Assembly: GCA_963822955.1 (NCBI GenBank)
Contig: CAWGJS010000002.1
Location: 1,178,001 to 1,242,000, forward strand
Direction of reading: 5' to 3'
DNA from: JAJYUU01 sp963822955
GTDB taxonomy: Bacteria; Actinomycetota; Actinomycetes; Streptosporangiales; Streptosporangiaceae
DNA: 64,000 nt
In this document: positions 46,100-55,044 of the stretch, piece after piece
Layout: every line of letters begins with the position of its first letter
How positions within the stretch are numbered: the stretch's first letter is position 1
The notes under the pieces: model-generated
The model's input: the letters and a program-made list of their open reading frames with translations, nothing else
Told to the model about the DNA's origin: nothing
The model's database searches: none
Made by a program: the position numbers and the translations under genes

Positions 46100-46302
46100 C
46101 GCCGTGGAAGTGCTCGGGCGGGTCCTGGACGACGAACCAGGCGGGCGTGCTCGACAAAGGGCGCCAGCCGACGTCGCAGATCGGCGGCATGCCTAGCGTT
46201 CAGGTCCAGCTCGTAGGCCGTGCCGTCGAAACCGAACTGGACAGTCTCGTCGGCAGGGCCCCCAGCCAGGTCGTCCTCGAGCGCTACCTCGATCCGCTGC
46301 AT
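46100..46302 (-). pseudogene. Lsr2-like nucleoid protein, N-terminal domain only
   Basis: The start MQRIEVALEDDLAGG, then ADETVQFGFDGTAYELDL and LRRRLAPFVEHARL, matches the dimerisation domain of Lsr2, the actinobacterial H-NS analogue that silences foreign AT-rich DNA. After about 60 residues the homology stops; the C-terminal AT-hook-like DNA-binding domain is not found in any frame. The open frame goes on to 45799 but overlaps the GlsB-like gene on the other strand and is probably untranslated noise. If made, the short protein could poison native Lsr2 dimers; that is speculation. Confidence 0.6.
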
Positions 46303-46686
46303 CGTCTCCCCCATGAAAGTGCGGCAAGGTCCAGAAAAAGCGAGCCACTGTCCTTCATACCTTGGCCGCTCTCATTCCCACCCATGCCAGTTCCCGAAGG
46401 ACCGCGAAACCGCAGGGCGTCCCCCCTGTCTCAGTGAGCGTGATCTGTATCGGCATCGCCGTGGCCGCACACTCAGACGGGTTCGGGAACGCCGCCGTGG
46501 GAGTGGTTCTCGGCCGGGACCCCGGTGATCCCCGGCCTCGTGATCGCAGCGCAATCCATGCTGATTTCGACGCAAGCGATCACGTACGCGGTTATCCGTG
46601 CCCAGGCGCTCGGCCAGGCCAAAGGCCCACCGCAGTGACACCAGGTCGGCGATCACGTCGCTGCTCCGCGTTGGGGCGAGACGGAC
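46303..46686. other. Intergenic region, no gene recognised
   Basis: About 380 bases between the Lsr2 remnant and the GntR gene. Short frames here have no recognisable family features. Confidence 0.45.
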
Positions 46687-47361
46687 CTACCAGCCAGCTC
46701 TCGGAGCGCCGTTGACGATTACGCCGCGAACGTGCGACTCGGTGTTGTGGAGGTGAGCAATGAGTTCGGAGCGGAACCTCGTCACGTCGCCGGCCTTAGC
46801 CAATCTCTGGAGCATCACGTGCTGACGCTCGGCGATCGGTCCACCGCCACCCGCGATCATTGAGAACCGCACGTACCGCTCTGAGGTCTGCCACAGTTGC
46901 GTCAGCACACGTTCGATGAGGCTCGTCGCGCCTGGCTCAAGCAACAGCCAGTGGAACCGCCTATGGGCTTCGGGGAACTCGGGAGACGCCCACTCACCCG
47001 GAATCGCGCGCAACTGATCTAGGGCCTCGCCCGATAGGCGCAGCCGGTCCTTTGTCAGCTTCGGAATGGAGCGTTCCGCAACGGCCGGCTCTATAAGTCG
47101 GCGCAGGTCGTAGACTTCTGTTATTTCTTCGACTGATAGAGTTGTGGCTATCGCGCCACGTTGCGGAATATTATCGACTAGGCCCTCAGCTTCCAAGCTT
47201 CGCAGCGCCTCGCGGATCGGGATATGCGAGACGCCGAACTGGTCCTCGAGCGTCCGCAGCCTAATCCGCTGGCCGGGACGAATCCGGCCAGAAAGAATCT
47301 CCTGGCGGATGCCGATCGTAAGCTCGGCAACAATGGTCTTCTGCAGGTCAGGGGCCGCCAT
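46687..47361 (-). CDS. GntR-family transcriptional regulator, FCD type (Liv/FAH cluster)
   Basis: About 224 residues. Winged helix at 5-75 (RQEILSGRIRPGQRIRLRTLEDQFGVSHIPIREALRSLEAEGLV), then an FCD helical domain with metal-ligand-type histidines (AHRRFHWLLLE, then AERQHVML and LIAHLHNTESH). Last gene of the livJHMGF transcript and overlapping livF by 14 bp. The AT-rich sequences at 52275, 54793 and 54970, in front of the cluster's three units, are the likely operators. The ligand is probably the transported compound or its product. A longer start at about 47391 is possible. Confidence 0.88.
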   Translation of the reverse strand: MAAPDLQKTIVAELTIGIRQEILSGRIRPGQRIRLRTLEDQFGVSHIPIREALRSLEAEGLVDNIPQRGAIATTLSVEEITEVYDLRRLIEPAVAERSIPKLTKDRLRLSGEALDQLRAIPGEWASPEFPEAHRRFHWLLLEPGATSLIERVLTQLWQTSERYVRFSMIAGGGGPIAERQHVMLQRLAKAGDVTRFRSELIAHLHNTESHVRGVIVNGAPRAGW

Positions 47362-48157
47362 CGTGCCTCGAAGCAGTCTGTGGGTCGCGCTCATTTTCCG
47401 TCTGGTTGCCGGACCGGCCGAGGAACATCTCGCCGATATCGCCGCGGGCGAGTATATCGGCGGCTGCTCCCTCTGCACGGAGGCTACCCGCTACCATCAC
47501 GTATGCCCAATCGGAAATGTTCAGCGCGTCGAGCGCGCGCTGCTCGACCAACAGGACTGCCTTCCCCGCAGCAGCCAGGGCGGGCACCTGGTCGCGGAGC
47601 ACAGCGCTGCTGGCGATAGGTGACAGGTTCGCTGTTGGCTCGTCCAACACGATGACCGAAGGGTCATGCATGAGCACGCGTCCGAGCGCGAGCATCTTCC
47701 TTTCTCCTCCGCTCAGCCGCCCAGCCGGGGTCGTGAGCATGCGCTTGAGCTCGCCGAACAGCAGGAACACGCGCTCCATGGCTTCGGGGACCTGGGATCT
47801 CTTGAGCAGATAGCCGCCCATCTCGAGGTTCTCCCGAACGGTCAGCGGGGCGAAGACTTCTCGCTCTTGCGGCACGTGCCCGACCCCTGACCGGGCAAGC
47901 TGATCTCTGCGCAGCCCCGTCATGTCTTTGCCAGCGATCGAGACCGTGCCTGCTAGCAGGGGCAGATCCCCTGTGATCGCCTTCAGCAGGGTGCTCTTGC
48001 CAGAGCCGTTCGGGCCGATGATGGTCGCGATCTCGCCTTGGCCGACTTGCGCCGTCACCGCTTCGACAACACGGTTTCCGCCATAGCCCGCTGCGACATC
48101 CGTAATGACGAAGAATGGCTGCGGGCGAGCGGCGACTTTACCCGGCGAGGTAAGCAT
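47348..48157 (-). CDS. Branched-chain-amino-acid-type ABC transporter ATPase, LivF-like
   Basis: 269 residues. Walker A GPNGSGKST, signature LSGGERKML, Walker B VIVLDEPTANLSP. The GYGGNRVVEAVTAQVGQGEI and HVPQEREVF features are LivF-like. Overlaps the livG-like gene by 20 bp. The Liv family also imports urea, amides, aromatic acids and other small molecules, so branched-chain amino acids should not be assumed. Confidence 0.92.
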   Translation of the reverse strand: MLTSPGKVAARPQPFFVITDVAAGYGGNRVVEAVTAQVGQGEIATIIGPNGSGKSTLLKAITGDLPLLAGTVSIAGKDMTGLRRDQLARSGVGHVPQEREVFAPLTVRENLEMGGYLLKRSQVPEAMERVFLLFGELKRMLTTPAGRLSGGERKMLALGRVLMHDPSVIVLDEPTANLSPIASSAVLRDQVPALAAAGKAVLLVEQRALDALNISDWAYVMVAGSLRAEGAAADILARGDIGEMFLGRSGNQTENERDPQTASRHDGGP

Positions 48158-48980
48158 TGACTACCTCCCGGTTAGCGCGCAGTTCGGCCATCGATCCTTC
48201 GGCGAGAACGCGCCCTTGCGTCATGACGATGACTGGGTCACAAAGACGCTCGACCACGGCAAGCTCGTGTTCGACCATAAGCATGGTGATGCCTTCGGAG
48301 CGCAAGTCCGCGAGATGATCAGCGATCCGTTGAGCGAGGGTTGGGTTGACTCCCGCCATGGGCTCGTCCAGAAGTAGCAGGCGCGGCTTCGCCATGAGTG
48401 CTCTCATGATCTCGACGATTCGCTTCTGCCCACCGCTGAGGTTGGCCGCGTATTCCTTTTCGATGTGCTCCATCCGGAAGCGTGCAAGGATCTCACGCGC
48501 CTGGGCGACAAGCAGGCGTTCGGCTTTGCGCCATGTCCATTTGCCCAGAAGCGCAGCTGTGACTGATTCTCCGCTCCAGGCAGGTGCGCCAAGCAGCAGG
48601 TTTTCTATGACGGTCATCCGGCCGAACAGGTTGGCGGTCTGGAACGTACGGATCACCGCACGCCCGGCAATGCGATCTGGGGCCAGGGCGGTGATGTCCT
48701 CTGCCTCGAAGCGTATTCGCCCGGAGGTCGGACGGAGCTGACCGCCGATCAGGCTGATCACGGTGGACTTGCCGGCTCCGTTGGGACCGATCAGGCCGGT
48801 TATGGTGCCGGCGCTCACGGTGAACGATGCGCCAGCGACGGCCTGCACGCCACCGAATGACCGGTAGACGTCGTCGACAGTGAGCAGCTGCGCTGAAGGT
48901 GCTGTAGCACCTCTAGGCTTCGACGACTGGTCGCTCGCGGCGGTCAGCGGGCGGTCGTTCATCGATGGCGTCCGGGTCAC
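48138..48980 (-). CDS. ABC transporter ATPase, LivG-like
   Basis: 280 residues. Walker A GPNGAGKST, signature LSGGQKRIVEIMRAL, Walker B LLLLDEPMAGVNP, and the LivG-specific VIRTFQTANLFGRMTVIENLLLGA. N-terminal extension of about 25 residues before the ATPase core. Overlaps the permease gene upstream by 4 bp. Confidence 0.92.
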   Translation of the reverse strand: MTRTPSMNDRPLTAASDQSSKPRGATAPSAQLLTVDDVYRSFGGVQAVAGASFTVSAGTITGLIGPNGAGKSTVISLIGGQLRPTSGRIRFEAEDITALAPDRIAGRAVIRTFQTANLFGRMTVIENLLLGAPAWSGESVTAALLGKWTWRKAERLLVAQAREILARFRMEHIEKEYAANLSGGQKRIVEIMRALMAKPRLLLLDEPMAGVNPTLAQRIADHLADLRSEGITMLMVEHELAVVERLCDPVIVMTQGRVLAEGSMAELRANREVVNAYLAG

Positions 48981-50008
48981 TCGTCACCGGCCGGGGCGAG
49001 GTGCTGGGCGGTTGGTGTCACAACTTGGCTCTCGCTCGTGCGTGGCACTGGAGTGCCAGGGAAGACCCTGCGTCGCTCCGGCAGGATCCCCTTGGGCCGG
49101 AACCAGAGGAACGCTAGGAGCAGCAGTCCGATCACTACCCAGTCCAGCGAGTCGATCAGGCCCGGATATCCGAAGGCGGGAAGGTATCTGGTCCCCTCGA
49201 CGAAGGCGATGGGAACGAGCAGCGCTCCTACGACGTTCCCCAGGATATTCCCGGTGCCGCCGACGATGATGGCGGTGAAGAAGAGGAAGGTCTCCGGGTA
49301 TAGCCAGCTTTCCGGGCCCCAGGCACCGATGAACTCCACGAGGAGGCCCCCACTGAGGCCGGCAAGACACCCGCCGGTAATGAACACCGTCATCCGGGCG
49401 CGAGTCACTCGTCGTCCGAGCGCCGCAGCCGCTGTCTCACTGTCGCGAACAGCGCGCAGTACCCTCCCGAACGGTGCGGCCGCGATGCCACGGGTGATCC
49501 AGAAGGCGAGCAGGCAAACAGCCGCGGTCAGGCCGACGTAGAACCAGTCGTATCCCAATGTACTCAGGTGCAACGCATTGCTCAGCGGCTGCGGGATCAG
49601 TGATAGCCCGGTTGGTCCGTTGACAAGGTTCAGCTGTGCGTTCGCGACTCCGGTGGCGATGATCGAGATGACGAGCATGACCATCGCCTGGTAATCGCCT
49701 CGCAGCCTGCGCAGGCCAACGAATCCGAGCAGTGCAGCAAGCAGGCCTCCCGCAGCGGCCGCGCCAAGCAGCGGCAAAGGGAACGGCAGACGATACCCGC
49801 CGATGTATTTCTGGAAGCCGCCGAACTGGGTGTCAGGGCCCAGGGAGAGAACTGCCGCTGTGTACGCGCCGACTGACTGGAACACTATGTAGGCGAAGTT
49901 GAATATGCCAGTCAGGCCGAACTCCAGATCCAGACCCCAGACGGCAATGACGTTGATGCCGAAGAGGACGAGCAGCGTCGTGAGGTAGTACTGCGCGCTC
50001 GCGCTCAT
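48977..50008 (-). CDS. ABC transporter permease, LivM-like
   Basis: 343 residues with 8-9 hydrophobic spans. VIAVWGLDLEFGLTGIFNFA near the N-terminus and the cytoplasmic loop PFGRVLRAVRDSETAAAALGRRVTRARM are the LivM pattern. Hydrophilic Pro/Arg-rich tail of about 35 residues. Overlaps both neighbours by 4 bp. Confidence 0.92.
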   Translation of the reverse strand: MSASAQYYLTTLLVLFGINVIAVWGLDLEFGLTGIFNFAYIVFQSVGAYTAAVLSLGPDTQFGGFQKYIGGYRLPFPLPLLGAAAAGGLLAALLGFVGLRRLRGDYQAMVMLVISIIATGVANAQLNLVNGPTGLSLIPQPLSNALHLSTLGYDWFYVGLTAAVCLLAFWITRGIAAAPFGRVLRAVRDSETAAAALGRRVTRARMTVFITGGCLAGLSGGLLVEFIGAWGPESWLYPETFLFFTAIIVGGTGNILGNVVGALLVPIAFVEGTRYLPAFGYPGLIDSLDWVVIGLLLLAFLWFRPKGILPERRRVFPGTPVPRTSESQVVTPTAQHLAPAGDE

Positions 50009-50892
50009 CCCACAAGCTCCCTGGTGCTGGCGTACTCGGCGAAGATTCCCTGCGGCCGCACCATTAGGACGACGACCAGAATCACGAAGGCGACGACGTA
50101 CTTGTAGTCAGGTGAGATCACTGCCGCGGCGCCTTCGCTGACGAGGCCGACAATCAGCGCGCCGACCATGGCTCCGTAGGGCTTTCCGATCCCGCCCACG
50201 ATGGCTGCGGCGACCAGCGTTATGAAGAATTCACCTCCCGTAGAAGAGCTGAACGAGCCCTGCGTGATGCCGAGAAACACCCCGGTAATACCGCACAGCG
50301 CGCCGGACACCAGCCACGCCATTCCTCGCACCCGGCCGGTCGCGGCGCCGCAGGCTCGCGTCAGCGACGGATCGGCCGCGGTCGCGCGCATCGCCAGGCC
50401 CAGGCGCGTGTACCTGAGCAGCGCGTGCACCGCGAGCATGATGACGACAGCGGCGCCGATGATGACCAGTTGCTCGACGCTGACGATGACCGACCCTAGG
50501 TGGACAAGCGAGCCATTCTGGGCCTGGTAGGTGAGGATCAGCGGCCCCTGGATGGACTCCAGGCCGAACTCGATAACCAGACCGAGCGCGATCGTCACCA
50601 TCGCCATCCCGAACAGCGAGGTCCCGCGGCGCACGAATGCCGAGATCAGGTAGTGCCCGATAACCCAGGTCATGAGTGCGCCCCATCCGGCTCCGACGGC
50701 GATCGCCAGCCAGATGTTCGGGTTAGCCCGGCTGACGGCGTAGTCGACAAAGATTGCCGAGGTCATGATGCTGCCGTAGCTGAGGTTCAGCACGTTGGTC
50801 ACGCCGTACTGGAGGGTGAATCCCACAGCGCCGACCGCAAGCAGCGCCGCTGTATAGCACCCGAAGACAAGGGTTGTCCACACTAGCGACAA
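50005..50892 (-). CDS. ABC transporter permease, LivH-like
   Basis: 295 residues. GFTLQYGVTNVLNLSYGSIMTSAIF at the N-terminus and the loop LGLAMRATAADPSLTRACGAATGRVRGMAWL are LivH features. Translation starts at TTG with GGAGGAG a few bases upstream. It is preceded by the binding-protein gene with about 50 bp spacing. Confidence 0.92.
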   Translation of the reverse strand: MSLVWTTLVFGCYTAALLAVGAVGFTLQYGVTNVLNLSYGSIMTSAIFVDYAVSRANPNIWLAIAVGAGWGALMTWVIGHYLISAFVRRGTSLFGMAMVTIALGLVIEFGLESIQGPLILTYQAQNGSLVHLGSVIVSVEQLVIIGAAVVIMLAVHALLRYTRLGLAMRATAADPSLTRACGAATGRVRGMAWLVSGALCGITGVFLGITQGSFSSSTGGEFFITLVAAAIVGGIGKPYGAMVGALIVGLVSEGAAAVISPDYKYVVAFVILVVVLMVRPQGIFAEYASTRELVG

Positions 50893-50943
50893 CGCATCTC
50901 CTCCTGGTTGCTTCGAGGGTCGGGGGCCGGGGCGAACATCTGG

Positions 50944-52236
50944 CTACCGCCCTTCAGCCGCCGACACCTGCGCCGGGGTCAGCACCGCGGCGGGGGCATT
51001 CGTGATGGGGTTGAGAGCAGCCCAGACTCCGGCTGAGTTCTGGTACTTATCGAAGTGCACCTGGCCCTCGACTCCGACATAGTCGATGGTCTTGCCGGCC
51101 GCGAGCGCTGCCTTGCCCTGGGCGAAGGTGTGCACCACAGTCGTGCCCTCGGTGATCTTGCGGATGTACGGGTTGTACACACTCGGTGTCGTGCTCTTCG
51201 CGGCGAGCATCGCCAAGGCGAGCATGTTGACGTTGTCGTACGGGACTTCGGCGTAGATCTGGTTGTCATAGGTCGAAGCGTGTTGGACCTGGGAGGCGGA
51301 GGCGAGCAGCGACTTGTCATAGACCTGCCAGGCCGGGCCGCTGGAGGGTGCGTAGAGCGTGAGCCGGACGAAGTTCTGCGTGAACGCCTTCGATCCGATG
51401 GCGGCGATCGCAGCCCTGTTGTAGTCAGTGCCGAGCGTGCCTGACGTGCCGATCATCGGCATTAGTGCGCCCGATTGCTGCAGCTCGCCGAGGAAAACAC
51501 CAGCGGTCTGCGGGTCGGATTCGGTGGCTAGCACCTGGGGATGAGCGGCGCGGACTTGCTGTATCTCTGTCTCATATGAGGTTGAGTCCAGCGCGATGGC
51601 CTTGTTCACCACGATGTCCAGGCCCAGTTGCTTCGCGCCTTTGACCAATCCCGGGACGTTGCCCTGAGCTGCTTGGTCGTTCGCGAATACGGCGGCGACC
51701 TTCGTGTACTTGGTCTTGAACTTGAGATACGCCGCTACCGCGTAGCCGCTGACGTCGTCACCGGGGATCGTCCGCCAGAAGTAACTGTAGTTACTGGTGT
51801 CGAACTGGATGTCTCCGCCGCAGGAGAGGTCAGGGATATGCGCCTTTTGGAACAACGGCACTGTCGCAGACAGCAAGCCGCTGTCGCCGTCAATGATCCC
51901 GACCAGGTGGGGCGAAGTGGCGAGCATCTTCGCGGCCGCGGGTACCGCGTCCGCCGGGTCGCCCCGGTTGTCGACGATCGTGCACGTCAGGTGGTGGCCG
52001 AGAACGCCGCCAGCGGCGTTGATGAGACGGACCGCTGGCGGGCAGCCGGCGTATTCGAAGAAACCGTAGTCTGCGTTCGGCCCGCTGAACGGGCTGAAGA
52101 CCGCGATCTCCAGGCTGCTATTCGACCCCTGGGATGTACTCCCGGGACTGCTGCCGCTGCTACCGCACGCCACCAGTCCGAGGCTGAGCAAGACGCTGGC
52201 GAGCCCGAAGACGCGCCCGTTCCGGATCCTTACCAT
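50944..52236 (-). CDS. ABC transporter substrate-binding lipoprotein, LivJ-like
   Basis: 430 residues, secreted lipoprotein: VFGLASVLLSLGLVACGSSGSS contains the lipobox LVAC near residue 24. The mature protein is a periplasmic-binding-protein-like type I receptor (LEIAVFSPFSGPNADYG, then VRLINAAGGVLG). First gene of the livJHMGF-gntR transcript; a candidate operator at 52275-52286 lies about 40 bp before the start. The ligand is unknown; the linked hydrolases suggest a small amide, lactam or acid. Confidence 0.9.
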   Translation of the reverse strand: MVRIRNGRVFGLASVLLSLGLVACGSSGSSPGSTSQGSNSSLEIAVFSPFSGPNADYGFFEYAGCPPAVRLINAAGGVLGHHLTCTIVDNRGDPADAVPAAAKMLATSPHLVGIIDGDSGLLSATVPLFQKAHIPDLSCGGDIQFDTSNYSYFWRTIPGDDVSGYAVAAYLKFKTKYTKVAAVFANDQAAQGNVPGLVKGAKQLGLDIVVNKAIALDSTSYETEIQQVRAAHPQVLATESDPQTAGVFLGELQQSGALMPMIGTSGTLGTDYNRAAIAAIGSKAFTQNFVRLTLYAPSSGPAWQVYDKSLLASASQVQHASTYDNQIYAEVPYDNVNMLALAMLAAKSTTPSVYNPYIRKITEGTTVVHTFAQGKAALAAGKTIDYVGVEGQVHFDKYQNSAGVWAALNPITNAPAAVLTPAQVSAAEGR

Positions 52237-52274
52237 TTCCCTTGCCTCCGTCTGGCCTCAGGCCGACGCAATTT

Positions 52275-52286
52275 TATATTTTATCG
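52275..52286 (-). promoter_or_regulatory. Candidate GntR operator in front of the Liv transcript
   Basis: TATATTTTATCG, differing at two of 12 positions from TATAAATTATCG at 54793-54804. It is a strongly AT-rich island in otherwise GC-rich DNA, 39 bp upstream of the binding-protein start codon. Confidence 0.6.
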
Positions 52287-52395
52287 AATTTAGTTCCGGC
52301 CGTTGATCGCGAGCGGATAACGGTCAGTCGCTGGATCCTTGCCTTTGCCGTCGGTGCGGGCGAGGCCCGGTAACTGCCTTTCTCGCTGCCTGCTG

Positions 52396-53424
52396 TTACC
52401 ACGACGAGAACTCGATCCTTGAGCTCTCCCAGCCCACGTTGGTCAGCTGGTCAACTTCCTCGGCGGTCAGCCGTAGCCGGCCGGCTGGCAGCGCCTTCCG
52501 CAGATGGGCTATGGAGTTCGTTCCGGCGATCACGGAAGTGATGCCGGGCTGAGCGAGCAGCCACGCGAGCGCCACTGCAGACGGCGCGACCTCATGAATA
52601 GCGGCCAGCTTTCCCAGCTCCTCCACGACCCTCCAGCCGGAATCGGTGAAGTACTGAGACACGAATCCGCGCCGGTCACTGGCGGGCTGGTCTCGATCGC
52701 GGGCGTACTTGCCCGTCAGGAAGCCCGAGGCAAGCGGGCTGTAGCACAGGATGCCGATGTCTTCCCGGATGGCCAGGTCGCGCAGCGCGGCTTCGTATTC
52801 CGAACGATTAACCAGGTTGTAGCGAAGCTGCTCGCTGGCGATCCGCGGGTACCGGCCAGACCGGTGGAGCTCTGCCATGCCGCTGAGCATGTCGGGAGGG
52901 AAGTTCGAGGTGCCTACGTAGCGCACCTTGCCGGCATCGATGAGTTCCTGGAAAGTCGCCAGGGTCTCGTCGATTGGTACCTGGTCGTCGGGCCAGTGTG
53001 CCTGATAGAGGTCGATCGTCTCGATTCCCAGCCGCCGCAGGCTGGCCTCGGCGGCGGTGCGAATATGGGCTGCCGACAGGCCCTGCCCATCGGGGCCGTC
53101 CCACATCTGCGCTCGGACCTTGGTGGCGATAACGACTTGGTCCCGGTTCCGGCGATCGCGCACCCAGCGCCCGATAACCTCCTCCGACGCGCCGACATGA
53201 GGACGCGCCGCTGACCAGGAACGGCGCGTCTGGTCCGGGCCGTACATGTCTGCCGTATCGATGAAGTTCCCGCCGGCTTCCACATAGGCGTCCAGCAGAT
53301 CCATCGCGCCGACGCTCGACATGCTCCAGCCGAACTGCATCGTCCCCAGGCAAAGTGGCGCAACCGTGAGATCGGTCCAGCCCAACTGCCGACGGTCTGA
53401 CAGCCATTCGGTGGCGTCGCCCAT
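52396..53424 (-). CDS. Aldo/keto reductase
   Basis: 342 residues, (beta/alpha)8 NADPH-dependent oxidoreductase. The catalytic tetrad is visible: Asp and Tyr in NFIDTADMYGPDQ, Lys in VIATKVRAQMW and His in YQAHWPDDQVP. C-terminal ALAWLLAQPGITSVIAGTNS binds NADPH phosphate. The ATG at 53424 has GGAGG 6 nt upstream. Probably cotranscribed with the RidA and FAH-family genes upstream; likely reduces an aldehyde or ketone product of the pathway. Confidence 0.9.
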   Translation of the reverse strand: MGDATEWLSDRRQLGWTDLTVAPLCLGTMQFGWSMSSVGAMDLLDAYVEAGGNFIDTADMYGPDQTRRSWSAARPHVGASEEVIGRWVRDRRNRDQVVIATKVRAQMWDGPDGQGLSAAHIRTAAEASLRRLGIETIDLYQAHWPDDQVPIDETLATFQELIDAGKVRYVGTSNFPPDMLSGMAELHRSGRYPRIASEQLRYNLVNRSEYEAALRDLAIREDIGILCYSPLASGFLTGKYARDRDQPASDRRGFVSQYFTDSGWRVVEELGKLAAIHEVAPSAVALAWLLAQPGITSVIAGTNSIAHLRKALPAGRLRLTAEEVDQLTNVGWESSRIEFSSW

Positions 53425-53518
53425 TCCTAGCCTCCGGCGAGGTTGCACGACGAGGGGCTTGCGACTGCCGCACCGGGCGGGCCGGGCACTCGGCAGGCCC
53501 TTACCAGACCCTGCGCAG

Positions 53519-53929
53519 TCAGTCCGTGGCGATGCATTGCACCTCGATGAGGAATTCCGGCCGGACGAGCCGGGACACGACCAGAAGCGTGTTCGGCGGA
53601 TAAGAACCGCCGGGAAAGAGCTCTTTGAACAGCTGTTCGCGCTCGCGATAGAAAACCGCGATGAGGTCTTCGCTGCGCAGGTAGGTCGTCATCTGGGCGA
53701 TGCAATCGAATCCCAGGCCCTCGGCGCTCAGGACAGCGCCAACGTTGGCGAAGACCTGTCGCATCTGGCCTGCGAAGTCCCCGCTGAAGACGCTCTCGCC
53801 CTGCGATCCGACTGCGAGCTGGCCAGCGACGAACAGAAGGTCTCTATCTCCGATGCTGACGCGCGCGACGTGCGAGTACATCCCGATCGGCGCTGCGACG
53901 CCCGGTGGATTGGAGTAGCGGACTGACAC
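53519..53929 (-). CDS. RidA-family protein (copy 1)
   Basis: About 136 residues. YjgF/YER057c/UK114 fold with LLFVAGQLAVG and the conserved arginine in VVSRLVRPEFLIEVQCIA. RidA-like proteins deaminate reactive enamines/imines, or act as specialised hydrolases in catabolic operons. The GTG at 53929 is 5 nt from GGGAGG; the gene starts 10 bp after the FAH-family stop. A second, distinct RidA homologue is encoded at 57397 in the same regulon. Confidence 0.87.
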   Translation of the reverse strand: MSVRYSNPPGVAAPIGMYSHVARVSIGDRDLLFVAGQLAVGSQGESVFSGDFAGQMRQVFANVGAVLSAEGLGFDCIAQMTTYLRSEDLIAVFYREREQLFKELFPGGSYPPNTLLVVSRLVRPEFLIEVQCIATD

Positions 53930-53939
53930 CACACCCTCC

Positions 53940-54719
53940 CTATGCAGCATGCGGCTGAGCCGCGTCCTGGCCGACGACTTGATTGCGCAACAAGCCGATT
54001 CCTTCGATCGCGATCTCGATGACGTCGCCATTGGCGACCGGACCCACGCCGAACGGAGTGCCGGTGAGGATCAGGTCGCCTGGCTCAAGCGTCATAATCG
54101 AGCTCGCGTATGCAATGAGCGTGGGCACGTCGAATATCAGTCGATCAGTGCTGGACGACTGCACGACCTTGGAATTCACTCGGGTCTCGATGCGCCGGCC
54201 CGCCCAGTCGGTACTCCTCACCACGCAGGGACCCACTGGCGCGAAGGTGTCGAATCCCTTGGCTTTGGTCCACTGGGAGCCGGGGACCTGAAACTCGCGG
54301 GCCGTCACGTCATTGGCGATCGTCAGTCCGTCTACGTACTCAAGCGCGTCTTCGCGAGCGACCCGGCTAGCGCGACGGCCAATCACGACAGTGAGCTCGC
54401 CCTCATAGTCCAGCCGATGAACGTCCGGCGGGCGCACGATCGGCTCCTCGTGAGCAATCAGCGAGCTTGGCGGCTTCAGAAAGAGGAGCGGTTCCTGCGG
54501 CCGGTCCATGCCGATCTCGTCAATGTGGTCGAGATAGTTCAGTCCGACGCAGATCACCTTCGAGGGAGCGACGGGAACAAGGAACCGGACGTCCCCGAGC
54601 GGATACGACGACCCGTTAGCGCTGGCCGACTCGGCGCTGATCTCGCCCTCGACCTCGGCGCCCTCGGGTGTGATGAATCGCGCTACGTTGCCCGGCACAT
54701 AGCCGCCTTGCTGCTCCAT
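53940..54719 (-). CDS. Fumarylacetoacetate hydrolase-family enzyme
   Basis: 259 residues. Metal-binding pattern DYEGELTVVIG (Glu-x-Glu), VDGLTIANDVTAREFQ (Asp) and the substrate loop SQWTKAKGFDTFAPVGP; C-terminal LTGTPFGVGP. The family cleaves or hydrates C-C bonds of 3-oxo acids or ring-fission products (2-hydroxyhepta-2,4-dienedioate isomerase, acylpyruvate hydrolase, ureidoglycolate-type enzymes). The ATG at 54719 follows GAGGAGG; a longer frame to 54791 would cover the operator. First gene of its transcript, divergent from the amidohydrolase. Confidence 0.9.
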   Translation of the reverse strand: MEQQGGYVPGNVARFITPEGAEVEGEISAESASANGSSYPLGDVRFLVPVAPSKVICVGLNYLDHIDEIGMDRPQEPLLFLKPPSSLIAHEEPIVRPPDVHRLDYEGELTVVIGRRASRVAREDALEYVDGLTIANDVTAREFQVPGSQWTKAKGFDTFAPVGPCVVRSTDWAGRRIETRVNSKVVQSSSTDRLIFDVPTLIAYASSIMTLEPGDLILTGTPFGVGPVANGDVIEIAIEGIGLLRNQVVGQDAAQPHAA

Positions 54720-54792
54720 GGTCCTCCTCGGGCCATCCGTGAGCTTCCGCGACGCCTCGATCGGCAAGCCAATGTTGGCCGTTCGAGACATC

Positions 54793-54804
54793 TATAAATT
54801 ATCG
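54793..54804 (-). promoter_or_regulatory. Candidate GntR operator before the FAH-family gene
   Basis: TATAAATTATCG, the exact reverse complement of the site at 54970-54981, about 74 bp upstream of the FAH-family start codon. Confidence 0.65.
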
Positions 54805-54969
54805 GATTATGGGTTACTACCACAGCGTGCCTGAGCCGTCAATGATCCTGCTGTGCCTAGCCCATCCATCGACTTAACCAGCTAGCAAGGGATCGAGCTC
54901 CACTCCAGTAACGCGGCTGTTGGCACAAGGACTATCGAGAAGAGTCGCTAGCGCAAACGACTCAGAGCG

Positions 54970-54981
54970 CGATAATTTATA
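54970..54981 (+). promoter_or_regulatory. Candidate GntR operator before the amidohydrolase gene
   Basis: CGATAATTTATA, inverted copy of 54793-54804, 64 bp upstream of the amidohydrolase GTG. Each divergent unit thus has one copy in the same orientation relative to its gene. Confidence 0.65.
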
Positions 54982-55044
54982 GAACCTGGCTCTCGCCAGG
55001 AGGGGGTACGGCTCGCGCGAGCCGCGAAACGAGGAGGCAGTGCA

